Below, in pieces: positions 50,003 to 57,823 of a DNA stretch of 64,000 nt. The notes under the pieces are model-generated. The model was given only the letters and a program-made list of their open reading frames with translations, had not been told where the DNA came from and did no database searches. The first letter of the stretch is position 1. Each line of letters opens with the position of its first letter. The stretch comes from an uncultured Muribaculaceae bacterium (GTDB lineage: Bacteria; Bacteroidota; Bacteroidia; Bacteroidales; Muribaculaceae), in the NCBI GenBank assembly GCA_910586975.1, contig CAJUKX010000003.1, positions 1 through 64,000 of the forward strand, written 5' to 3'. The translations under genes were made by a program, and so were the position numbers.

Positions 50003-51199
50003 ATGAAAATACTTGTAATCAACTCGGGCAGCAGCTCGGTAAAATATAAGCTCATCGACACCACTTCAGGCAACACAATGGCCGAAGGCGGCGTTGAAAA
50101 AATCGGTCTTCCCGACGGATTCCTCAAATACAAACGCAACGACGGTTCAAAAGCCATTCTCGAACTGGGCAAGACCGACCACCAAGGCTCTATCAAGGCT
50201 ATCCTCAACATGCTCACCGACCCCAACGAAGGCTGCATCAAGAGCTATGCCGAAATCAACGCAGTAGGCCACCGCGTGGTACACGGCGCCGAAAAATTCA
50301 CCGAGAGCGTTCTCATCACCGACGAGGTTAAAGACATGATACGTCAGTGCTACGACCTGGCTCCCCTGCACAACCCCGCCAACATGACCGGTATCGAAGC
50401 CATCACAGCCCTGATGCCCGATGTACCCCAGGTAGGTGTGTTTGACACAGCATTCCACCAGACCATGCCCGCCAAGTCGTTCATGTATGCCCTTCCCTAC
50501 AAGTTCTATAAGGAAGACGGCGTGCGCCGCTACGGCTTCCACGGTACCAGCCACCGCTACGTTTCGCAGCGTGTATGCGAATTCCTCGGCGTTGACATCA
50601 AGACCCAGCGCATCATCACCTGCCACGTGGGCAACGGTGGTTCTATCACAGCCGTTGAATTCGGCAAGAGCGTAGACACTTCTATGGGCCTCACTCCCAC
50701 CGAAGGCCTTATGATGGGTACCCGTGTGGGCGACGTTGACCCCGGTGCGCTCACCTTCCTTATGCTCAAGCACAACCTTACCGCCGAACAACTCCAGAAG
50801 ATCATCAACAAGGAAAGCGGTATGCTCGGCATCGCAGGCAAGAGCGACATGCGCGAAATCGAATCTGCCGTAAACGCCGGTGACGAAATCGCCAAGCTCG
50901 GCCTTGACATGTACGAACAGCGCATCACCAAGTACATCGGTGCATACGCAGCCGAGATGGGAGGTGTTGACATCATCGTATTCACAGGTGGTGTAGGCGA
51001 AAACCAGACCGGTCTCCGTGCCAACGTATGCGCACCCCTGAAATTCATGGGTGTTGAAATCGACGCCGAAGCCAACAAGGTACGCGGTGAAGAAACCGTA
51101 ATCTCTACCCCGGATTCAAAGGTCAAGGTGTGCGTCATTCCCACTGACGAAGAGCTCATGATCGCCCGCGACACCGAAGCTATCGTAAGCAAGAAATGA
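50003..51199 (+). CDS. ackA: Acetate kinase
   Basis: A 398-residue kinase converting acetyl phosphate and ADP to acetate and ATP. The ASKHA-fold motifs are intact: KILVINSGSSSVKYKL, HRVVHGAEKF, FDTAFHQTMP, RRYGFHGTSHRYVS, CHVGNGGSITA, GLMMGTRVGDVDPG and FTGGVGENQ. It follows pta by 12 nt and its stop overlaps the prenyl synthase start (ATGA). Codon use is that of a highly expressed gene. Confidence 0.98.
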   Translation: MKILVINSGSSSVKYKLIDTTSGNTMAEGGVEKIGLPDGFLKYKRNDGSKAILELGKTDHQGSIKAILNMLTDPNEGCIKSYAEINAVGHRVVHGAEKFTESVLITDEVKDMIRQCYDLAPLHNPANMTGIEAITALMPDVPQVGVFDTAFHQTMPAKSFMYALPYKFYKEDGVRRYGFHGTSHRYVSQRVCEFLGVDIKTQRIITCHVGNGGSITAVEFGKSVDTSMGLTPTEGLMMGTRVGDVDPGALTFLMLKHNLTAEQLQKIINKESGMLGIAGKSDMREIESAVNAGDEIAKLGLDMYEQRITKYIGAYAAEMGGVDIIVFTGGVGENQTGLRANVCAPLKFMGVEIDAEANKVRGEETVISTPDSKVKVCVIPTDEELMIARDTEAIVSKK

Positions 51200-52155
51200 T
51201 AGACCTGCAACATCTGTCTGATATCACAGCCCGTGCACTCGCCGACATAAAATACCCCGGCGAGTGCGGCGGGTTGTATACTCCTGTAGATTACACATTA
51301 AGCTCGGGAGGCAAGCGTCTGCGCCCCGCGCTGTGTCTTGCCGCATGCCAGGCTGTATGCGGCGATCCGCTGAAAGCGCTCGACCAGGCAATTGCCATAG
51401 AGATGTTCCATAACTTCACTCTGATACACGATGACGTTATGGACCGCTCAGACACTCGCCGCGGACGTCCCACGGTATATGCCAAGTGGGGCGATGTACA
51501 GGCCATATTGTCGGGTGACGCATTGCTCACCATGGCTACTGCCCGCGTTATGATGTGCGACAACGATAAGCTGCGCCCCGTACTCGATTGTTTCAACGAT
51601 ACAGCTCAGGAAGTCTACATAGGTCAGCAGCTCGATATGGAATTTGAGAGCGACGACAATGTGACGGTAGATGAGTATCTGCGCATGATTTTCCTCAAGA
51701 CCTCGGCCCTGCTCTGCGGCTCCATCAGTCTTGGTGCTATAGTTGCCGGAGCCGACCGCGAGACTGTCAATGCGTTCTACCGCTACGCCAAGGCTCTGGG
51801 TCTCGCTTTCCAGCTGCGCGACGACTGGCTCGACACCTTCGGCGACCCCGCAGTATTCGGCAAACGCATTGGAGGAGACATTGTAAACCGCAAAAAAACC
51901 TGGCTCTTCATAAACGCGCTGAACGAAGCTCCGGCCGACATGGCCGCCGCGTTGTCAGACAACCCCGGCAGGGAAGAACTCGTAAAAGCTGTTACCGATA
52001 TTTATCGCCGCCTTAACCTCTCTGAACGTTGCGACTTGCTGATTCAGGACTATTACAACGAGGCGGTAGACGCTATTTCAGAAGCTCATATTTCAGATGC
52101 CGACCGCCAATGGTTTGTGGATCTGGCTAAAAAACTGAGTCACAGAAATTCTTGA
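51196..52155 (+). CDS. Polyprenyl (farnesyl/geranylgeranyl-type) diphosphate synthase
   Basis: A 319-residue trans-isoprenyl diphosphate synthase. The first aspartate motif is DDVMD (79-83) after GGKRLRPAL, and the second is DDWLD in FQLRDDWLD. The residues just before the first motif (HNFTLIH), rather than bulky aromatics at all positions, would allow a short-to-medium product, but chain length cannot be fixed by eye. It supplies precursors for quinones and undecaprenyl phosphate. It is the third gene of pta-ackA, overlapping by 4 bp, and its codon use is less biased. Confidence 0.92.
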   Translation: MIDLQHLSDITARALADIKYPGECGGLYTPVDYTLSSGGKRLRPALCLAACQAVCGDPLKALDQAIAIEMFHNFTLIHDDVMDRSDTRRGRPTVYAKWGDVQAILSGDALLTMATARVMMCDNDKLRPVLDCFNDTAQEVYIGQQLDMEFESDDNVTVDEYLRMIFLKTSALLCGSISLGAIVAGADRETVNAFYRYAKALGLAFQLRDDWLDTFGDPAVFGKRIGGDIVNRKKTWLFINALNEAPADMAAALSDNPGREELVKAVTDIYRRLNLSERCDLLIQDYYNEAVDAISEAHISDADRQWFVDLAKKLSHRNS

Positions 52156-52176
52156 TAATAAGTAATCAAACTGATT

Positions 52177-52211
52177 TACACTCGTGATTTTCCACTCACG
52201 AGTGTATTTTT
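52177..52211 (+). terminator. Terminator of the pta-ackA-prenyl synthase operon
   Basis: An 11-bp stem TACACTCGTGA / TCACGAGTGTA followed by TTTTTATAG, only 9 nt before the tatD ATG. Confidence 0.85.
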
Positions 52212-52219
52212 ATAGAATT

Positions 52220-52984
52220 ATGATTGATACCCATACACATCTTTATTTACCTGAATTTGAGGAGGACGGAGAAGCCTCTGCAGTAAAACGCGCCTTGGAT
52301 GCAGGCGTGGAGCATCTTGTTTTTCCTAACGTAGACCTCACGACTGTAGAACCCATGACGCGACTGGCAGCTGCCTTCCCCCACCAAATTTCATGTGCCA
52401 TGGGACTGCATCCTACCGAAATTGATGATAAATGGAAAGATAATCTCGACCGTATTTTTGAAATCATCGGCTCCGGCAACAGCTATGTGGCTATTGGCGA
52501 GGTAGGAATTGACCTGTATTGGGATAAGACATACCGTGATGCCAAGATGCTGGCATTTTCACTTCAGGCCGCAAAAGCCGTTGAACTTGGTCTTCCCTTG
52601 ATAATCCACTGCCGCGAGGGACTCGACGAGGTGCTTGAGGTACTGAAGGATTATCCGGGTGTACAGGCAGTTTTCCACTCATTTGGTGGCACTGAGGCCG
52701 ATGTCGACCGTATAAGGGCTCTTGGCGATTTTTACTTCGGTATCAACGGCATAGTGACTTTCAAGAATTCAAAATTGCGCGACGTCCTGCCGGCAATAGG
52801 TATTGACAGAATATTGCTTGAAACAGATTCGCCCTACCTGGCACCCGTGCCCCACAGGGGCAATCGCAACGAGAGCGCGTTCATACCACACATAGCAGCT
52901 CATATAGCCCAGTCGATGGAGATACCCTTTGCAACAGTCGACTCTACCACCACGCTCAACGCCCGCAAGCTGTTCAAAATCTGA
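52220..52984 (+). CDS. tatD: TatD family metal-dependent hydrolase
   Basis: A 254-residue TIM-barrel metallohydrolase. Metal ligands: DTHTH at the N-terminus, E in AIGEVGID, H in IIHCREG, H in VFHSFGG and D in LETDSPYLAP. TatD enzymes are 3'-5' exonucleases/DNases or D-aminoacyl-tRNA-related hydrolases. The start at 52220 (MIDTHTHLYLPEF) is preferred because an upstream in-frame start (52184) would run through the preceding terminator. Confidence 0.93.
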   Translation: MIDTHTHLYLPEFEEDGEASAVKRALDAGVEHLVFPNVDLTTVEPMTRLAAAFPHQISCAMGLHPTEIDDKWKDNLDRIFEIIGSGNSYVAIGEVGIDLYWDKTYRDAKMLAFSLQAAKAVELGLPLIIHCREGLDEVLEVLKDYPGVQAVFHSFGGTEADVDRIRALGDFYFGINGIVTFKNSKLRDVLPAIGIDRILLETDSPYLAPVPHRGNRNESAFIPHIAAHIAQSMEIPFATVDSTTTLNARKLFKI

Positions 52985-52997
52985 TTACCCACAATAA

Positions 52998-53037
52998 AAA
53001 AGCGATGGCCTGCATTATTCGTGCAGACCATCGCTTT
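52998..53037. terminator. Bidirectional terminator between tatD and the DUF308 gene
   Basis: Stem AAAGCGATGGCCTGCA / TGCAGACCATCGCTTT (one mismatch) with A and T tracts, between convergent genes. Confidence 0.87.
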
Positions 53038-53056
53038 ATTAGTTATTCAGAATATT

Positions 53057-53605
53057 TTATTCTTCCACAGGACGCAGTTCGTAGCTGCCTATTGCAAGAG
53101 AGAAGCCCCAGTAGATGAATGCGATAGAGGTGAGGAACGAAACCATGAGCATATCGCTTACCCAACCGGCTTCCATAAAGAAGAATCCGATAAGAAGGAG
53201 CAGAATACCGTTGATGATACCGAGCCACCAGTATTTACCCTGACGGTAGCAGGCTGATATCAGAGCCTCGACGCCCCAGAAGATAAACAACATTGCAAGG
53301 AAGTACGGGAACACTTCTTCTGAGAGAAGAATGCTTCTTACAAGCATGAAACCGATAAAGATGTTAATAACACCTCCGGCGAGCCACCAGCCCCAGCCGC
53401 GTCCACGGTGAGGACCCGATGATACACAGAGCTGTACGATACCGGTCAGCAACAGAAGCCAACCAAAAATTTGAGATGCGATAGCGTAACCGGCCTGTGG
53501 CCAGAACCAATATGCGAAACCGCATATCACCATCAGAATACCGACGACCAGAACTGCCCACCATGCGCGGGTCGTTCCGAGATAAGTAGAATTAAAAGCT
53601 TTCAT
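53057..53605 (-). CDS. DUF308 (HdeD-like) membrane protein
   Basis: A 182-residue inner-membrane protein with six hydrophobic helices arranged as three tandem two-helix DUF308 units (WAVLVVGILMVICGFAYWFWP, GWLLLLTGIVQLC, INIFIGFMLVRSILL and so on). HdeD of enteric bacteria contributes to acid resistance, but in Bacteroidetes the function is untested. It stands alone, convergent with tatD. Confidence 0.88.
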   Translation of the reverse strand: MKAFNSTYLGTTRAWWAVLVVGILMVICGFAYWFWPQAGYAIASQIFGWLLLLTGIVQLCVSSGPHRGRGWGWWLAGGVINIFIGFMLVRSILLSEEVFPYFLAMLFIFWGVEALISACYRQGKYWWLGIINGILLLLIGFFFMEAGWVSDMLMVSFLTSIAFIYWGFSLAIGSYELRPVEE

Positions 53606-53701
53606 AATGTGTTATATTAGTTGATGTTGTTGTTTTTTTAGTTAATTTATATTATAACATTCAAGCTGCCGATTATGTTGATTAGTGTGTAAATTATTTT
53701 G

Positions 53702-53709
53702 TAACTTTG
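53702..53709 (+). promoter_or_regulatory. -7 element of mutS2
   Basis: TAACTTTG, 39 nt before the mutS2 ATG. Confidence 0.65.
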
Positions 53710-53748
53710 CAAAACTTTTCAAAAAAGACACGAAGACATTCATTTTAA

Positions 53749-56196
53749 ATGATATATCCCGAAAATATAGAAATCAAGATAGGATTTGATGCCGTAAGGC
53801 GAATGGTAGCCTCAAAGTGCTCTTCATCATTAGGCGAAGCCCTCGTAGCCGAGATGACTTTCTCTGCCGACTACGACACTGTGATGAAAGAGCTGCGCAG
53901 GGTTGACGAATTCTGCCGCATTCTCTCAGGCGAGGATTCCTTCCCGGCAGGATCCATTCACGATATAACCGACCGTTTGAAATCAATACGTCCTGAAGGC
54001 ACATATCTCACGGCCGAGGAGCTTGTAGACCTGGGCGTGACCATACAGACCATGGGTGCCATAGCTTCGTTCTTCAACAGCAAGCGCAATGAAGACGGGT
54101 CCTCGCCCTTGCCTGCCCTGGATGAGATTGCTTTCAAGCTGCAAAGCTACCCTGCCCTGGCCCGCACCATTGTGAGGGTTGTGGACCGTTGGGGCAATAT
54201 AAAGGATAACGCTTCGCCCGAACTTGCCGATATACGCCACCGTCTGGGACAGATGAACGGTGTGATAAACTCGGTGATGCGTCGTGTGATTGCAAATGCC
54301 GTAAAAGACGGTTATCTTGAATCAGACACCACCGCATCGGTACGCGACGGCCGCCTGGTGATTCCGGTGCTGCCTATGAACAAACGCCGCATACCGGGTA
54401 TTGTGCATGATGAAAGTGCGTCGGGCAAAACCGTTTTCATAGAGCCTACCGAGGTAGTCGAGGCCAACAACCGTCTGCGCGAGCTCAAGATGGAGGAGCA
54501 TCGCGAGGAGATACGCGTGCTGATAAATGCCGCCGCCGAACTGCGCCCGCATATCGACGAACTGCTCGAAAGCTACTCGCTGCTCGCTCTTTTTGATTTT
54601 ATCAGAGCAAAGGCCGAGTGGGCGCTGGAGATCGGAGCAGTAATGCCTCATATTTACAACAAGCCCGAACTCGAATGGTATCACGCTTGCCACCCGGTAC
54701 TGCGCGACAGCCTTATAAGGCAGAACAAAGACATCGTCCCACTCAATATAACCCTCGATACCGAAGGACGCATACTTGTGGTTTCAGGTCCGAACGCCGG
54801 TGGCAAATCGGTAACGCTCAAGACTGTAGGCATAGTGCAATACATGCTGCAATGCGGCCTGCTGCCTCCGGTGTACGAAAACTCGCACATGGGTATATTT
54901 GAAAGCATTTTCATAGACATAGGCGATGACCAGTCTATCGAGGACGACCTTTCTACCTACTCATCGCACCTGCGCAACATGCGCTACTTCGTGAGCCACG
55001 GCAACAGCCGTACACTCATACTCATAGACGAATTCGGAGCCGGTACAGAACCTCAGATAGGCGGAGCCATAGCTCAGGCACTGCTCAACGAATTTAATAA
55101 AAAAGGCATGTGGGGCGTGATCACCACCCACTTCCAGAATCTCAAAAAATTTGCCGAGGAAACATCCGGGCTTGTAAACGGCTCCATGCTATACGACCGT
55201 CAGAAGATGCAGCCGCTGTTCTCGCTTGCAATAGGACACCCCGGCAGCTCGTTTGCCATAGAGATTGCACGCAAAATCGGCCTGCCCGAAAGCATCATAG
55301 CCGAGGCCGGCGAAATCGTAGGCAGCGATTATGTGAACCTCGACAAGTATCTTCTCGACATTGCCCGCGACCGTAGGTATTGGGAAAACAAACGTCAGCA
55401 GATACGCCTTAAGGAGAAACGCATCGAAGAGGTGCTGCAACGCTACGAAGACGATGCCGAAAACCTGCGACAGCAACGCCGCGTGATAATATCCGAAGCC
55501 AAGGACGAGGCCCGCAAGATTCTCGAAGGCTCCAATGCAGCCATCGAGCGCACCATACACGACATACGTCAGGCCCAGGCCGAGCGGGAACAAACCCTCG
55601 AAGCCCGCCAACGCCTTGCACGCGAAAAACATTCGCTCGCCAACGACGACAAGACCTCGGAGCATCCTCTGCTGGCAAAGGCTCCCAAAGCAAAGAAGCC
55701 AAAGAAAACCGACAAACCGGCAAAGGACGTAAAGGTTATAGCGGCCGGTGACTACGTGCTGCTCGACGGCTCGGGCGTGCCCGGCACCGTGCAGGAAATA
55801 CGTGGCAAAGAGGCCGTGGTGGTTTTCGGACAATTACTCACTACCGTAAAACTCTCGCGCCTTACGCCCACCCTGCGCAAGCCGGCTTCGGGTATAAAGG
55901 CCCCGGCAATAGTCAGTGCCCACACAAGCGAGGAAAGCCGTCAGCGCCAACTCAATTTCAAGCAGGAAATCGATGTCAGGGGCATGCGTGTGGACGAAGC
56001 CCTGCAAGCCGTCACCTACTTCATGGACGATGCCATACAGTTCAACGCCTCGCGTGTAAGGATTCTGCACGGCACGGGCAACGGCATACTGCGACAATAC
56101 ATACGACAATATCTTGACACAGTGCCGTCAGTCAAAAGTTTTTCCGACGAGGATGTGCGTTTTGGCGGCGCCGGTATTACAGTTGTACAGCTATGA
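53749..56196 (+). CDS. mutS2: MutS2 (MutS-like ATPase/Smr nuclease)
   Basis: An 815-residue MutS paralogue without the mismatch-recognition domain. It has an N-terminal core/lever region, the ATPase with Walker A GPNAGGKSVTLKT (about residue 347), DDQSIEDDLSTYSSHL and LIDEFGAGTEP, a coiled-coil/KOW-like linker (LLDGSGVPGTVQEI) and a C-terminal Smr nuclease domain with EIDVRGMRVDEAL and HGTGNG. MutS2 suppresses recombination, and in some bacteria it splits collided ribosomes. It ends overlapping the chromate transporter start (ATGA), so the three genes share a transcript. Confidence 0.95.
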   Translation: MIYPENIEIKIGFDAVRRMVASKCSSSLGEALVAEMTFSADYDTVMKELRRVDEFCRILSGEDSFPAGSIHDITDRLKSIRPEGTYLTAEELVDLGVTIQTMGAIASFFNSKRNEDGSSPLPALDEIAFKLQSYPALARTIVRVVDRWGNIKDNASPELADIRHRLGQMNGVINSVMRRVIANAVKDGYLESDTTASVRDGRLVIPVLPMNKRRIPGIVHDESASGKTVFIEPTEVVEANNRLRELKMEEHREEIRVLINAAAELRPHIDELLESYSLLALFDFIRAKAEWALEIGAVMPHIYNKPELEWYHACHPVLRDSLIRQNKDIVPLNITLDTEGRILVVSGPNAGGKSVTLKTVGIVQYMLQCGLLPPVYENSHMGIFESIFIDIGDDQSIEDDLSTYSSHLRNMRYFVSHGNSRTLILIDEFGAGTEPQIGGAIAQALLNEFNKKGMWGVITTHFQNLKKFAEETSGLVNGSMLYDRQKMQPLFSLAIGHPGSSFAIEIARKIGLPESIIAEAGEIVGSDYVNLDKYLLDIARDRRYWENKRQQIRLKEKRIEEVLQRYEDDAENLRQQRRVIISEAKDEARKILEGSNAAIERTIHDIRQAQAEREQTLEARQRLAREKHSLANDDKTSEHPLLAKAPKAKKPKKTDKPAKDVKVIAAGDYVLLDGSGVPGTVQEIRGKEAVVVFGQLLTTVKLSRLTPTLRKPASGIKAPAIVSAHTSEESRQRQLNFKQEIDVRGMRVDEALQAVTYFMDDAIQFNASRVRILHGTGNGILRQYIRQYLDTVPSVKSFSDEDVRFGGAGITVVQL

Positions 56197-56792
56197 GTTC
56201 CAAAAATGACAAGAGCCTGCTCCCGACTCTATTCTTCACATTCTTTAAAATCGGAGCATTTACATTCGGTGGCGGCTGGCCGATGATTACCATCATACAG
56301 CGCGAGGTGGTTGAAAAATACCGCTGGATAAGCAATGAAGAATTTCTCGACCTGCTTGCGGTGGCGCAGTCGCTGCCCGGAGTCATGGCCGTGAACATAT
56401 CTGTAAGCGTGGGCGACAAGCTACGTGGAATGCGCGGCAGTATAGTGGCATCATTGGGCACAATACTGCCCAGTTTCCTGATTATACTCACCATAGCCAT
56501 CTTCCTTACCCCAGAGCTTATAACCACCAACCCCACCCTGTCGGCCATTTTCAAGGGTATACGTCCTGCAGTGGTATCATTGATTGTAGCACCGGTAATC
56601 ACATCGGCAAAAGCTGCCAAATTAGGATGGAAAACAGCATGGATTCCGCTTGCTGTAGCACTGCTTATATGGTCTAAACTGCCTGTAATATCAAATCCCA
56701 TCATATACATAGTGCTCGGAGGGCTGTTGGGTTGGTGGCAGCTGCATAATGTTCGTAAACACACGGTTAACAACAAGGAGGTGCAGAAATGA
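56193..56792 (+). CDS. Chromate transporter, first half-size subunit
   Basis: A 199-residue CHR-family membrane protein, the short single-domain type. Signature FFKIGAFTFGGGWPMI near the N-terminus, then AQSLPGVMAVNISVSVG (the PGP-like loop, here PGV). Short CHR proteins work as pairs of inverted-topology subunits. The second half overlaps by 4 bp downstream. Family members export chromate or related anions; the physiological substrate is unproven. It is translationally coupled to mutS2. Confidence 0.9.
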   Translation: MSSKNDKSLLPTLFFTFFKIGAFTFGGGWPMITIIQREVVEKYRWISNEEFLDLLAVAQSLPGVMAVNISVSVGDKLRGMRGSIVASLGTILPSFLIILTIAIFLTPELITTNPTLSAIFKGIRPAVVSLIVAPVITSAKAAKLGWKTAWIPLAVALLIWSKLPVISNPIIYIVLGGLLGWWQLHNVRKHTVNNKEVQK

Positions 56793-57358
56793 TGATATAT
56801 TTGAAACTTATATGGAGCTATCTCAAGATAGGCTTCTTCGGCTTTGGAGGCGGCTATGCCATGCTTGTCCTCATCGAGAACGAGATTGTATCTCCGGGCT
56901 GGATTACCGAGAAGATGTTTACCGACATTGTGGCCATATCGCAGATGACTCCCGGCCCCATAGGCATAAACTCGGCGACATACATTGGCTTCGTGGCACC
57001 GATGAAGGAGATGCCCGGCGCATCAATCTTATGGGGCATACTCGGCTCTATCGTATGTACGCTTGTGGTCATCATTCCGTCGTTCCTGCTGGTGACATAC
57101 GCCGGCCACTACATACGCCGGCATCGAAACAGCGAGGCCATCAAGGGTATGTTCCGCGGACTGCGCCCGGTGGTTATAGGTCTTATAGCATCTGCCGCGT
57201 TGCTGCTCATGAACAGCGAGAATTTCGGTACTGAATCAGGCGACGTATGCAAGAGCATAATCATTGCCGCAAGTGCGCTTGCGCTGAATCTTTTCACCAA
57301 AATCCACCCAATTTTCATCATCTGTATGGCCGGCCTTGCAGGATTTTTATTGTTCTGA
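56789..57358 (+). CDS. Chromate transporter, second half-size subunit
   Basis: A 189-residue partner of the preceding gene: YLKIGFFGFGGGYAMLVLIE and SQMTPGPIGINSATYIGF (canonical PGP loop). Six hydrophobic helices. The overlap with the first subunit (ATGATG) suggests coupled synthesis of a heterodimer. Confidence 0.9.
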   Translation: MMIYLKLIWSYLKIGFFGFGGGYAMLVLIENEIVSPGWITEKMFTDIVAISQMTPGPIGINSATYIGFVAPMKEMPGASILWGILGSIVCTLVVIIPSFLLVTYAGHYIRRHRNSEAIKGMFRGLRPVVIGLIASAALLLMNSENFGTESGDVCKSIIIAASALALNLFTKIHPIFIICMAGLAGFLLF

Positions 57359-57408
57359 GAGATTTTTTGCATACAGCTGCGTCTAATGAATAAAATAATC
57401 TGAATATT

Positions 57409-57618
57409 ATGTTAAGCAACCGGGTTAAACGAAATGTATGGCTCACTTTCGCCATAATAAGCGCAGTATCGCTCATTGCACGCACTTGGCAGTTTATAAT
57501 GCACGAAGAGCAGTGGTACGATGTGCTTTCTTGTGCCGTAATCACCGCTCTGTGTTTCAAGTTCTTTCTTGACTATCGCAAGGCCCTAAAGGCAGGGAAG
57601 TTGTTCGGACGTGTTTGA
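57409..57618 (+). CDS. Small membrane protein of unknown function
   Basis: A 69-residue protein with two hydrophobic segments (VWLTFAIISAVSLIARTWQFI and DVLSCAVITALCFKFFL) and a basic C-terminus. It follows the chromate transporter genes by 50 nt and may belong to that transcript. No family recognised. Confidence 0.6.
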   Translation: MLSNRVKRNVWLTFAIISAVSLIARTWQFIMHEEQWYDVLSCAVITALCFKFFLDYRKALKAGKLFGRV

Positions 57619-57760
57619 GAAATGCACTGTTTTTCTTAAAAAGAGTTAAATTGTGAATAAGAATTAAACCTTACCCTCTCTGATACGTCTAAAAGGCAGA
57701 AGTACGATTAATAAACCCAACAAACTTTTGTTTAATATTCTTTTTGATTAAATAAAAACT

Positions 57761-57790
57761 CCCCGACTCGAGAAGAATCGGGGATTTTTT
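57761..57790 (+). terminator. Terminator upstream of the S8 protease gene
   Basis: A short CCCCGA/TCGGGG stem (57761-57766 with 57778-57783) followed by ATTTTTTG. The remainder of the 205-bp gap 57619-57823 is A/T-rich and shows nothing else I can name apart from the promoter. Confidence 0.65.
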
Positions 57791-57811
57791 GCATCATATC
57801 GCTTTTTTTCT

Positions 57812-57819
57812 TAAATTCG
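57812..57819 (+). promoter_or_regulatory. -7-like element of the S8 protease gene
   Basis: TAAATTCG, one base off consensus, ending 4 nt before the ATG, the same spacing as at bioA. Confidence 0.4.
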
Positions 57820-57823
57820 CGAT

